From: Pirellulales bacterium
Lineage (GTDB): Bacteria; Planctomycetota; Planctomycetia; Pirellulales; Lacipirellulaceae
DNA length: 46,556 nt
Assembly (NCBI GenBank): GCA_022448345.1
Contig: JAKVCB010000016.1
Location: forward strand, 1 to 46,556
Reading direction: 5' to 3'
A program made the position numbers and the translations under genes. This document shows, in pieces, positions 9,148 through 17,069 of the stretch (within the stretch, counting starts at the first letter, position 1; the number at the start of each line of letters is the position of its first letter). The notes under the pieces are model-generated. The model made no database searches. It saw only the letters and a program-made list of their open reading frames with translations, and had not been told where the DNA came from.

Positions 9148-9564
9148 TCATTCTCCCTGAACGGTGACAACAATAGTGCGCTCCCGTGGTTTGGTATCGC
9201 ACTCGAGATGAAAGATTTGTTGCCACGTCCCTAACAACAGTTGTCCCTCGGCGACCGGCACGCTCAGGGATGTTCCCAGCCAGCTGGCTTGCAGGTGAGA
9301 ATGGCCATTGCCATCGTGCCAGGCCTGTTCATGGCCATAGTCGCGGCTGGGGGGGATCAAACGATCGAGCAATTCGGGAAGATCACGTTCCAATCCCGGC
9401 TCAAATTCAATCACTCCAACCGCTCCGGTGCTGCCAACATTAAAGACCTGGGTGGTGCCAGTTGCGATTTTGCTGGCCGAGACGATTGCCGCGACATCCT
9501 CGGTGAGATCGTGCATGTCACGGTGACCCTTGGTATCGATGGTCAGCTGACGTTGATAAACCAA
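9148..9564 (-). CDS. YjbQ family protein (UPF0047, secondary thiamine-phosphate synthase type)
   Basis: Small single-domain protein (138 residues) of the YjbQ/UPF0047 family. The family hallmarks are GAVGVIEFEPGLERDL (a variant of the usual N-E segment), the histidine-rich HDGNGHSHLQASWLGTSLSVPV and GTWQQIFHLECDTKPRERTIVV. Members form trimers with a metal-binding site and have weak thiamine-phosphate synthase activity; the physiological role is unclear. The start codon is TTG, backed by a strong GGGAGG Shine-Dalgarno sequence 5 bases upstream. That sequence lies in the 23-bp gap behind ispH, so the two genes are probably co-transcribed. Confidence 0.93.
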   Translation of the reverse strand: MVYQRQLTIDTKGHRDMHDLTEDVAAIVSASKIATGTTQVFNVGSTGAVGVIEFEPGLERDLPELLDRLIPPSRDYGHEQAWHDGNGHSHLQASWLGTSLSVPVAEGQLLLGTWQQIFHLECDTKPRERTIVVTVQGE

Positions 9565-9587
9565 TGGTTCCTCCCGGCTGGTGGTAA

Positions 9588-10520
9588 TTACGCCCTTGCA
9601 GTTCGCAAGCCTTTAGGCAAAGGAAAGGAAACTTTCTCTTCACGGAGAGAGCGTACTTCAACCTTGGCGGCAAACCGGTCACGAAGCCAATCGAGACATT
9701 CTTCCACAACGACTTCCGGCGCGCTGGCACCTGCTGTCATGAGTACCGTTTCCACCCCGGCAAACCATTCGGGATTCATGTCGTCGGTGCCGTCGATGAG
9801 ATGGGCCTCAATTCCCCGTTGACGAGCCAATTCAGCCAGGCGTTGGCTGTTGGAACTGTTTTGGCTCCCGACCACGAGTGTTAACTGGGCTTCGCTGGCC
9901 AGTACAGATACTGCTTCCTGACGGTTTTGCGTCGCGTAACAAATATCTTCTTTTGGTGGAGCGACAATTGCAGGAAAGCGTACTTTGAGTTGATTAATAA
10001 TGCGATTTGCATCGTCAACGCTGAGGGTTGTTTGAGTCAGGTACGCAACCTTGCTTTCATCGGCAACCTGCAGCGAGTTCACGTCGTCGGCTTCTTCGAC
10101 CAGTACGATTGCCTCGGGAGCTTCTCCCATGGTGCCGATGACTTCGTCATGCCCTTCATGGCCAATTAACAAAACTGTATATCCCTGGCTCGCATACTTG
10201 ATAGCTTCCAGGTGGACCTTGGTAACCAGTGGGCAAGTGGCATCAATTGCATGCAACTGTCGCTGGAGGGCAACACGGCGAACTTCGGGCGATACGCCGT
10301 GTGCTGAAAAGAGTAACGTCGAACCCTCTGGAACGTCATCTAACTGGTCGACAAAACGTACACCCCGGTCACAGAAATGCGAGACAACGTACTTGTTGTG
10401 AACAATTTCGTGGTAGACATACAACGGGGCACCGAACGCCTCGAGCGCAAGCTCCAGCGATTCGATAGCCATGTTGACACCGGCGCAAAAACCACGGGGG
10501 CTAGCTAGAAGGACTTTCAT
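9588..10520 (-). CDS. ispH: 4-hydroxy-3-methylbut-2-enyl diphosphate reductase
   Basis: Last enzyme of the MEP isoprenoid pathway, a [4Fe-4S] reductase making IPP and DMAPP. Characteristic segments are SPRGFCAGVNMAIESLE (first cluster Cys), YVYHEIVHNKYVV (substrate His), FSAHGVSPEV, DATCPLVTKVH (second Cys), LIGHEGHDEVIGTMGE, YLTQTTLSVDDA, DICYATQNRQEAV (third Cys), VVGSQNSSNSQRLAELA and MTAGASAPE. The ATG at 10520 gives the family-standard MKVLLASPRG start; in-frame ATGs 9 and 12 bases upstream are possible. yjbQ follows 23 bp downstream. Confidence 0.97.
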   Translation of the reverse strand: MKVLLASPRGFCAGVNMAIESLELALEAFGAPLYVYHEIVHNKYVVSHFCDRGVRFVDQLDDVPEGSTLLFSAHGVSPEVRRVALQRQLHAIDATCPLVTKVHLEAIKYASQGYTVLLIGHEGHDEVIGTMGEAPEAIVLVEEADDVNSLQVADESKVAYLTQTTLSVDDANRIINQLKVRFPAIVAPPKEDICYATQNRQEAVSVLASEAQLTLVVGSQNSSNSQRLAELARQRGIEAHLIDGTDDMNPEWFAGVETVLMTAGASAPEVVVEECLDWLRDRFAAKVEVRSLREEKVSFPLPKGLRTARA

Positions 10521-10629
10521 GCGGCCCATCATAGCCGATCGCCTGCCAAACACGCTACCGCTGCGTTGCACAATAACCTGGTTGAGACCCCGGTCGACTC
10601 CATACAGGTGTGCAAAATAAAGTTCAACG

Positions 10630-10818
10630 CTACCGAAGTTGCTCCTTCAAGAGGGAGTGCCTGCGATCTTCCAGCGGCAATTCTGGCCGCTGGGGGTAAC
10701 GGGATTCGAGTTCCTCCAAAGCCTCTGAAAAAGATTGGCTTAGTTCCAGGTAGGATTTTAGGGTCAGCTTCAATGGAGGGAGATAACGGTTCTGGTTTTC
10801 AGGAAGAATTGCGTGCAT
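10630..10818 (-). CDS. Small hypothetical protein, 62 residues
   Basis: Not recognised. The product is hydrophilic and probably helical, with a segment (LELSQSFSEALEELESRYP) that could form an amphipathic helix, and no signal peptide or cysteine. Support for a real gene: a purine-rich AGAGAGGTGG lies about 9 bases upstream of the ATG, it is the sensible frame in an otherwise gene-free 490-bp interval, and it is co-oriented with ispH, about 110 bp upstream of the ispH start. Its function is unknown. Confidence 0.5.
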   Translation of the reverse strand: MHAILPENQNRYLPPLKLTLKSYLELSQSFSEALEELESRYPQRPELPLEDRRHSLLKEQLR

Positions 10819-10839
10819 AGTGAACCACCTCTCTACCTT

Positions 10840-10863
10840 TTTGCGTTCCGATTTGCGTTCCGA
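10840..10863. repeat. Perfect 12-bp tandem duplication
   Basis: TTTGCGTTCCGA occurs twice head-to-tail with no mismatch, just upstream of the ribosome-binding region of the 62-residue gene on the minus strand. Confidence 0.9.
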
Positions 10864-11012
10864 ACCCCACTAGGCCCGCGGGGTTAATGTTCCAAAGACG
10901 CTACCGACGGCCTTTGTTTGGCCAGGTAAGGCGGCGTCTCTTGTGTTACGCAGGACAGCGTCTTTTGGTTCTGGGTTCGCCCGGAAAAGAAATTCCAGCT
11001 ACAGGTAGCAGA

Positions 11013-11843
11013 TTACGGGCCTTCGGCCATTTCGAGAAGGGGTTTCAGGCGGCCAGCACCCTCCAAGAATTCCTCCCTGGAAAGGCTTTTGTCGTGGTTC
11101 CGGTCTGCCTGTTCTAAGAACCGTTGGAAGAGAGGCCTGAACCGCCCAGGTACTTCCGAGAATTCGAGCAGGCCGTTGCCATCGGCATCCAGTCGTCCAA
11201 AAACCTCCGGACCACTGGCCCCATTTTCAAGCAGCTGGCGGGATTTAGGCTGCTTATCGAAGCGATAAAACTGGTCACCCTCGACTGGTCGCAGTCGGGC
11301 CAGTTCCTGCTGGACGTCAATTTCCAGCCGGCGGACAATTCTTCGGCCGACGCGCGAGAGTGGTACGGCAGAAATTGTGAGTTCCCTGCTGTTAAGGCGA
11401 TTGTCACGATTGCGATCGCCGGTCTCAAGGAGTTGATCAAAAACATCAAGCAACTCCACTGGAATCTCATTGGCCTCGAGAATCGTATCGCGATTCGTAT
11501 CCATTTTAAGGTAAAGCAACCGGATAGCGTCTGCACCTGGGAGCTGAGTAGGCTCTTTCTTTTCGAATGATTTTTCAGGGCGTCGTGGTGTTAGCCCGGC
11601 AAGAAATTCTTCCAGGGAGAGTTCTCCGTTGCTGAGGCCATTTGCCTGACGGACGATCCTGTCGAATAGGCGTTGATGCTTCGGAGCGATTTCTGCACGT
11701 TTGAGCAGCCCATCACCATTGGTGTCGAGCTGTTCGAACAGCCTGGTCGAGGCAGCCGACTCGACGGCAAGGCAGGCGGGACAGACCGAGATGGTGGCCA
11801 GGAGAGCGGTTGCCAGCGTCCTATAAAACCACAAGACATACAT
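11013..11843 (-). CDS. Secreted EF-hand protein
   Basis: About 276 residues, with a signal peptide (LWFYRTLATALLATISVCPACLA) when started at ATG 11843; an in-frame upstream codon at 11873 would add 10 residues. The mature protein carries five EF-hand-like loops: DTNGDGLLKRAE, DTNRDTILEANE, DRNRDNRLNSRE, DADGNGLLEFSE and DRNHDKSLSREE. All have acidic residues at the loop ends, so calcium binding is plausible. No enzymatic domain is visible. Exported EF-hand proteins are common in planctomycetes; the role of this one is unknown. It is upstream of, and co-oriented with, the 62-residue gene and ispH. Confidence 0.83.
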   Translation of the reverse strand: MYVLWFYRTLATALLATISVCPACLAVESAASTRLFEQLDTNGDGLLKRAEIAPKHQRLFDRIVRQANGLSNGELSLEEFLAGLTPRRPEKSFEKKEPTQLPGADAIRLLYLKMDTNRDTILEANEIPVELLDVFDQLLETGDRNRDNRLNSRELTISAVPLSRVGRRIVRRLEIDVQQELARLRPVEGDQFYRFDKQPKSRQLLENGASGPEVFGRLDADGNGLLEFSEVPGRFRPLFQRFLEQADRNHDKSLSREEFLEGAGRLKPLLEMAEGP

Positions 11844-12496
11844 GGGAAACTCTTGCTGTGGGGAGGTGATCACCGCTGGCAGGTCAGCGTGGCTGGCTGC
11901 AAGCCGTAATGGTAACAGTGAGCCGTGAAGCAGTCTTCTAAGATAAAACCCTTCGCGAACCCAGAGGTTCCGCGGCCCGTTGCCGGTTTGGCTGGGAGGG
12001 TCCGTTTCGACGATGCTGGCATCCGGCGTAACTGCTTGCTAATTTTCAACTTGGGAGGAAAAGGGCGATCTTGACGGGGATGGCGGATCTTGCCTATCAT
12101 CCTCATAAGTCCGATTTTTCGTAAGGAATGAACGTTGGCAGCCCAAGGGGCGTATTAGATGACCGCTCAGGGGGTTATGGTCCGTAAGATCAACTCAGTC
12201 GAGCTGTGGTGATGTTGACGGTTTTCCACGCTGCGAAGTTTCGGGAGTTGGTTGTTGTGGCACGGCCTCTGGGTAGTTGCCGTTTTACAAGATACAATTC
12301 GCACGAACCACTTTTTCAGGTGGGGTAGTATCGCTAAACCCGTCATAAGAGCTGTGTTAGTACTGACTGTCCCTTTGAGTTTTTTTTGGGCGCCAATAGC
12401 CCAACGGGTCGATCTTTTGAATGCTTGTCAGCTTTTCGTTATCGCGAGATAATTTTTGGAGCATTCGCTCGTTCGCCCTCTAGAGGAGGCCCTCCC
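11844..12496. other. 650-bp divergent intergenic region
   Basis: This region separates the minus-strand EF-hand gene from the plus-strand FlgM-like gene and should hold both promoters. Short open frames exist, but none has a good ribosome-binding site or protein-like composition. A small palindrome, TTATC-GCGA-GATAA followed by TTTTT (12439-12457), lies about 40 bp upstream of the FlgM-like start; it could be an operator or a weak terminator. No tRNA or repeat was seen. Confidence 0.5.
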
Positions 12497-12787
12497 ATGC
12501 AAATTCACGGTCCATCTCATCTCCATCGTCCACATGGTATTAATCCGCCGCATTATCTGCAGGCGAATCGTCCCACAAATGTCGACACGGCTGCATCCTC
12601 CCCCAGCGATCAGCTTGAGATTTCACCCGCTGCTTTGGCAGCCGTTGAAGCAGCCGAGGCGGCCGAGGTGGGCGAAGTGCGACAGGATCTGGTTTCCCGT
12701 ATCCGTTCCGAGATTGCAGACGGTACCTATGAAACTTCTGAAAAGCTTGACCAGGCGATGGATCGCGTACTCGACGAGTTGGCTTGA
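12497..12787 (+). CDS. FlgM-like anti-sigma-28 factor family protein
   Basis: 96-residue protein. The second half fits the FlgM family: DQLEISPAALAAVEAAE corresponds to the conserved DxVxISxxA region, and VRQDLVSRIRSEIADGTYETSEKLDQAMDRVLDEL to the C-terminal helices that bind the sigma-28 factor. The N-terminal 30 residues are His/Pro-rich and unusual. The start is fixed by the GAGGAGG Shine-Dalgarno sequence upstream of ATG 12497. FlgM normally holds FliA inactive until hook completion. No flagellar gene is present here, so a link to motility is inferred from family membership alone. Confidence 0.72.
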   Translation: MQIHGPSHLHRPHGINPPHYLQANRPTNVDTAASSPSDQLEISPAALAAVEAAEAAEVGEVRQDLVSRIRSEIADGTYETSEKLDQAMDRVLDELA

Positions 12788-12852
12788 GCAGCAGCCATGA
12801 GGTGATCCCAGGTGAGGATCAATCGGAATCTCCGGTCATTTGCGGGCTTGCG

Positions 12853-12869
12853 CCGGCTTGTTGAGCCGG
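12853..12869 (+). other. Perfect 6-bp hairpin between FlgM-like and Fur-family genes
   Basis: CCGGCT-TGTTG-AGCCGG forms a GC-rich stem about 65 bp after the FlgM-like stop. No T-run follows, so it is not a standard intrinsic terminator; it could be an RNA stability element or a chance palindrome. Confidence 0.35.
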
Positions 12870-12997
12870 TCTGCGCGTCCTAGAATAGAGGCAGGCGATT
12901 AAGCCTCATCAAACGTCTGTTTCCGGTTTGTAGGATTGGCAAGTCTCCAAGTCCACGTATCTTGCGAAGATGCGGGTGGCTGACTGCCTGAGGGTCT

Positions 12998-13498
12998 ATG
13001 TCGAACGAATTTTCACTTGGCGAAGTTCAGGTATCGCTCTCTCCCCAGGAGCGGTTCGAGGAATACCTCCAGAGCCGCGGCAAACGGATCACCAAACCCC
13101 GCCGTGCATTGGTCGATCATATTTTCCGGCGTCATGACCATTTTGATGTCGAAGAGCTCATTGAGAATCTTTCTGAAGATGGTTTGGAAAAGATTGGTCG
13201 AGCAACCGTTTACCGAACTCTTGAAGAGTTGGTGAAGGCTGGCTTGTTGCGCAAGATGGAACTCAAGGGTCGGGCTATTTATGAACATGATTATGGATAT
13301 CCACAACATGATCATTTGCACTGCCAGATCTGTAGCCAGTTGATTGAATTTCACAGCCAGGAACTGGCTGCCATTCGAGATGCAGTTTCCAGGGAACACA
13401 ACTTCCGCGCGACGGGTCATCGCTTTACGATCACCGGTGTTTGTTTTGAATGTAGCCGCAAGCGACACCGACAGCAGTCCCCACACGATTTGATTTAA
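12998..13498 (+). CDS. Fur-family metal-dependent transcriptional regulator
   Basis: 166-residue Fur-superfamily repressor. Residues 15-90 form the winged-helix domain (RITKPRRALVDHIF, then GRATVYRTLEELVKAGLL, the recognition helix). The dimerisation and metal-sensing half has HDHLHC (104-109), the first zinc pair C109/C112, and the second pair C149/C152 (GVCFEC). This arrangement fits a Fur-like iron sensor, but Zur, PerR and Mur members look similar, so the metal is not decided. A GAGGG sequence sits just upstream of the ATG. No target genes for iron uptake are adjacent. Confidence 0.9.
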   Translation: MSNEFSLGEVQVSLSPQERFEEYLQSRGKRITKPRRALVDHIFRRHDHFDVEELIENLSEDGLEKIGRATVYRTLEELVKAGLLRKMELKGRAIYEHDYGYPQHDHLHCQICSQLIEFHSQELAAIRDAVSREHNFRATGHRFTITGVCFECSRKRHRQQSPHDLI

Positions 13499-13636
13499 CC
13501 GTATTTGATTGAACCGTTCGCGGTGGGTGACTTGATTTGCGGAGCGCACCAGCAGCGATAGCCCTCTTTGGCGTCGGGTGCCTGAAGAAATACGTTCAGG
13601 AGTACCAAATCAGGTAAACCTACTCTGAGTTCTGGT

Positions 13637-15061
13637 TTAGACCGAGACCTCTTCGGTGGTGGTTCCTTCCGGGTACCGTTGGCGGACAGGTTCGATCACT
13701 TCGTCCAGGAACTCGTCAACCTGCTGCTGGCTGCGACCCACCAATCCAGCAGGGTTTATGGCATCCGAGAGATCAACCTGATCAAAGGCGTTGTCAGATT
13801 TTAGTCGGTCGAGAAGGTCGTTATCACCACCCTGTTGTTTGACAACGGTAGCAGCTGCCTGACTGTGTTGGCGAATTTTTTCGTGAAGTTCTTGGCGATC
13901 GCCACCGGCGGCAACGGCTTCCATGAGGATATTTTCCGTGACCATGAACGGTAATTCAGCTTGCAGGTGTTTCTCGATGACTTGGGGATACACGACAAGG
14001 CCACATGTTACATTTTCCGCCAGAATCAGAATCGCGTCAGCGGCGAGGAACGCCTGGGGTAGCATTATTCTGCGACAGGCACTGTCATCAAGGGTTCGCT
14101 CCATCCATTGGTTGGCATGGGTTTCACTCGCCATGCCTGGTAAGTTCATCAAGAAGCGGGCCAGGCTGCAAATCCGTTCAGAGCGCATGGGATTACGTTT
14201 GTAGGCCATAGCCGACGAGCCGACCTGTTCTTTTTCAAACGGCTCCTCCATTTCTTTACGATGGGCCAGGAGTCGTACATCGGTAGCCATTTTCGTCAGG
14301 CTGGCGCCAATTCCTGCGAGCGAGGCCAACACCTGGTGGTCGATTTTTCGCGAATAGGTCTGGCCGGTGACGCGGTAGGTATCGTCAAAGCCCATTTTTT
14401 TTGCAACCAGGGTTTCGAGTTTCCGAACCTTTTTATGATCCCCGTCGAGTAGTTGTAGGAAACTTGCCTGAGTACCCGTAGTGCCTTTCGTACTGCGTGC
14501 TTTGAGAGTGTCACGGCGGTATTCAATTTCTTGCAGGTCGAGTACCAGATCGTAAGCCCATAGGCAGGCCCGCCGGCCAACGGTTGTAGGTTGAGCTGGT
14601 TGAAAGTGGGTAAATCCCAAGGTTGGTATGTGGCGATGTTCGGCAGCAAATTGTCCCAATGCAAGAATGACGCTGGCGATCCGCCTGGCGATCAAGTCCA
14701 GTCCTTCGCGCAATAGCATTAAGTCGGTGTTGTCCGTAACAAAACAACTCGTAGCTCCCAAGTGAATAATTGGCCGGGCCGTGGGGCACTGATCGCCGTA
14801 CGCATGGACGTGTGCCATCACGTCGTGTCTTAGCTTGCGCTCATACGCGTTGGCACTGGCGAAATCGATATTGTCCACGCCTGCCCGCAACTCCAGAATT
14901 TGCTCGGGTGTGATTGGCAGGCCTACGTCAGCTTCAGCTTCAGCCAGAGCGACCCACAGCCTCCGCCAGGTACTGTGCTTTTTCTGTGCACTCCAATGAG
15001 TTGCCATCTCTTGTGAGGCATAACGAGTGATCAGCGGATTTTCATAGAGGTCGTGGGACAT
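13637..15061 (-). CDS. purB: Adenylosuccinate lyase
   Basis: Enzyme of purine synthesis that cleaves SAICAR and adenylosuccinate to release fumarate. Family signatures are [32 protein letters not shown] (catalytic His region), [11 protein letters not shown] and the fumarase/ASL signature [15 protein letters not shown] with the mobile-loop catalytic Ser. The product is about 474 residues from ATG 15061 ([10 protein letters not shown]), which I prefer over an in-frame upstream codon at 15121 because the latter adds an unconserved proline-rich stretch. It converges with the Fur-family gene. Confidence 0.96.
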   Translation of the reverse strand: MSHDLYENPLITRYASQEMATHWSAQKKHSTWRRLWVALAEAEADVGLPITPEQILELRAGVDNIDFASANAYERKLRHDVMAHVHAYGDQCPTARPIIHLGATSCFVTDNTDLMLLREGLDLIARRIASVILALGQFAAEHRHIPTLGFTHFQPAQPTTVGRRACLWAYDLVLDLQEIEYRRDTLKARSTKGTTGTQASFLQLLDGDHKKVRKLETLVAKKMGFDDTYRVTGQTYSRKIDHQVLASLAGIGASLTKMATDVRLLAHRKEMEEPFEKEQVGSSAMAYKRNPMRSERICSLARFLMNLPGMASETHANQWMERTLDDSACRRIMLPQAFLAADAILILAENVTCGLVVYPQVIEKHLQAELPFMVTENILMEAVAAGGDRQELHEKIRQHSQAAATVVKQQGGDNDLLDRLKSDNAFDQVDLSDAINPAGLVGRSQQQVDEFLDEVIEPVRQRYPEGTTTEEVSV

Positions 15062-15415
15062 GGTGTTTGCAAGTGAAAGGGGGTGGGGGTAGGTATGCGC
15101 ATCGACGCGTGGACCCGTCAATTTTCAATAGATTTCTTTGAGCATTGGGCTGATTTCTCAATCCAAAAAGTGTTTTAATTTCCGCCATCTTTCTTGCGGT
15201 GATTCAGTTTCACCTCACGTCTCGTTGCAACCGGTTCAACTTCGTTGAAATTGGTGATGTTTTGCTGCGAGTCTTCTGTTGGTAGGGATTGGATGCATAC
15301 TTTTTCAAGTCGAGGTTGCGAAAAATGGAGATCTGAATTTTAGCGATGTCGATCTGTCTGTTTGGTGGGGATTGGATCCCGATGTCAGGCTGGTACAAGG
15401 TACCACAGGCAGCGG
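15062..15415. other. 350-bp AT-rich intergenic region upstream of purB
   Basis: No gene is supported. The region lies between the purB start and the stop of the HD-domain gene, both on the minus strand, and is more AT-rich than its surroundings. A GGATTGGAT motif occurs twice, near 15288 and 15369. The purB promoter is expected here, but I cannot assign one firmly. Confidence 0.4.
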
Positions 15416-16822
15416 TTACATGTTGGTTAAATCGTCCTCACTTCGGCTGCCAATGATCGCATCAAGTGCTGCCCCAACTGCCCGAGCCTGGTCTGGAGTA
15501 TGATGCCTTTGGAGGTAGACCCGGCATGTACGGTGGGCTACCGGCATTTGATGGAACAACTGATCATCGGTAAGCGGGTAGGTCTTGTTGGTGGCCGGGT
15601 TGAAGAGAAAGTTTTGTCCAGATGAGGGAGCCAGGGCGTGCGGCCGATAAATGTGTCGCGGCAAATCGATTTGGAGCGGTAAACCGGCGAGGCCATCTGG
15701 CAACTTGCTCCGTATGGCCTGTTCCACCAAAACGATATCACTAAAGATACTTGCCTGTTCCGACTCGTTTTCCTTGAACGTCAAGTTGCGTTCGTCAACG
15801 GCTATCCAGTCGACCTGGCGACTGAGGAGAGCTTGCCAGCGCTGGCCTAAGTTTCGCAAAGCAGCGTTGTCGCTTGATGGCCAACGGGCCACGTCAACCA
15901 GCAATGACCATTCCGTAAAATCACGGTAGGCTTTCAGGTTTTCCAGTGGGTTTCCGGGAAACAAGTGTTGCATACTTTCCCAGAAGATGCCTTCCAGGGT
16001 TTTATCAATGGCACGAACCGTACGGTGGAAATAAACTGCGCGAAACAGTTCACTCTTGGTCTGCATGAATTTCAGCAGTACGTTGATCCCGCGGCGATGG
16101 ATCGTCAACCCGCGTTCACTAAAAAAACTGTAGCGAAGTAACCGGTCAAGGTCATAAGCCCGTGCACTATAGCCGGACATGTAGGCATCGCGAAGTACGA
16201 AATCCATGTTGTCAACCGTGTATAGCCCGCAGAACAAGCTGCGGAGCATCACGATCCAGCGGGGCATGTTGTGCTGGTCTCCTGATTTTGGTCTCGTGAT
16301 CAGGAAGGCAATTTGCTCTGGATCCAACGTTTCATTTTCGTCCAGGCGGGATTTAGGGCACTCCCTCAGGCCGCGGAGCAATTCTCCCAACTCGCTGCGA
16401 ATAATCTCAGCTCCCAGTATTTCGTGAGTGAGCCCGTAGTGGGCCAGAAAATGTGCGTCAAAGAAATGCCCGAAAGGTCCATGGCCAACATCGTGCAGCA
16501 GGGCGGCACATCTCATCAGGCATTCCACATACCCTGCGCTGGGGAGGTCGTCCTGGCAAACTTCCTTCAAACTCGGAAATAATCGCTCGATGGCCCGGCT
16601 TGCCATATGCATTGAGCCAATCACGTGTTGAAAACGAGTGTGTTCGGCTGTCGGATAAACCCACCAAGCGGTTTGCAGTTGGTGGATTTGCCGCAACCGC
16701 TGCAGCCAGGGACTGTCCAGCAACTCCCGTTCGGCCGTTTCGCCGTCGTTCACCACCGAGACAAAAGGGATGTAACCGTGGATTGGGTCAAAACAGAGGC
16801 TCTCTCGTTGAAAGTCGTTCAT
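15416..16822 (-). CDS. HD-domain phosphohydrolase (dNTPase/SAMHD1-like)
   Basis: About 468 residues. It begins with the family-typical DPIHGYIPF motif, then HTRFQHVIGSMHMA with the metal-binding His, LLHDVGHGPFGHFFD with the HD pair, and VDNMDFVLRDAYMSGY, which supplies the fourth metal ligand. These motifs in this order characterise the COG1078 HD superfamily, related to dGTPases and SAMHD1, which hydrolyse dNTPs or other phosphate esters. The exact substrate is unknown. The start is uncertain: ATG 16822 (MNDFQRES) is preferred, and 16849 or 16858 are possible. No clear Shine-Dalgarno sequence was seen for any of them. Confidence 0.88.
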   Translation of the reverse strand: MNDFQRESLCFDPIHGYIPFVSVVNDGETAERELLDSPWLQRLRQIHQLQTAWWVYPTAEHTRFQHVIGSMHMASRAIERLFPSLKEVCQDDLPSAGYVECLMRCAALLHDVGHGPFGHFFDAHFLAHYGLTHEILGAEIIRSELGELLRGLRECPKSRLDENETLDPEQIAFLITRPKSGDQHNMPRWIVMLRSLFCGLYTVDNMDFVLRDAYMSGYSARAYDLDRLLRYSFFSERGLTIHRRGINVLLKFMQTKSELFRAVYFHRTVRAIDKTLEGIFWESMQHLFPGNPLENLKAYRDFTEWSLLVDVARWPSSDNAALRNLGQRWQALLSRQVDWIAVDERNLTFKENESEQASIFSDIVLVEQAIRSKLPDGLAGLPLQIDLPRHIYRPHALAPSSGQNFLFNPATNKTYPLTDDQLFHQMPVAHRTCRVYLQRHHTPDQARAVGAALDAIIGSRSEDDLTNM

Positions 16823-17069
16823 GGGGTCATTGTGGCGGGATTCGGGCATGCCAAGCAAGGGGAGCGGCTTTCTTTGTCTGGTTTACCGGCTCCGGGGCTA
16901 CCCCAGGCAGGATCGTTGTACTCGGTACAGGTGTCACGACCGGTTGCCCTTGCCGGACTGTTTGGCTCTTTTGGTTGACCAGCCCGATCCGCGGGGGAAA
17001 ATAGAAAGAGGCAGACTGTTTGGAGCATTAGTGATTGTGGGTCAATAGCCCGGTTTTCAACTCGGATTG

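Noticed and set aside
12379-12402. T-run next to a GGGC...GCCC stem resembling a terminator
   Set aside because: The T-run lies before the stem on the plus strand and becomes an A-run after it on the minus strand, so it is on the wrong side for either direction.
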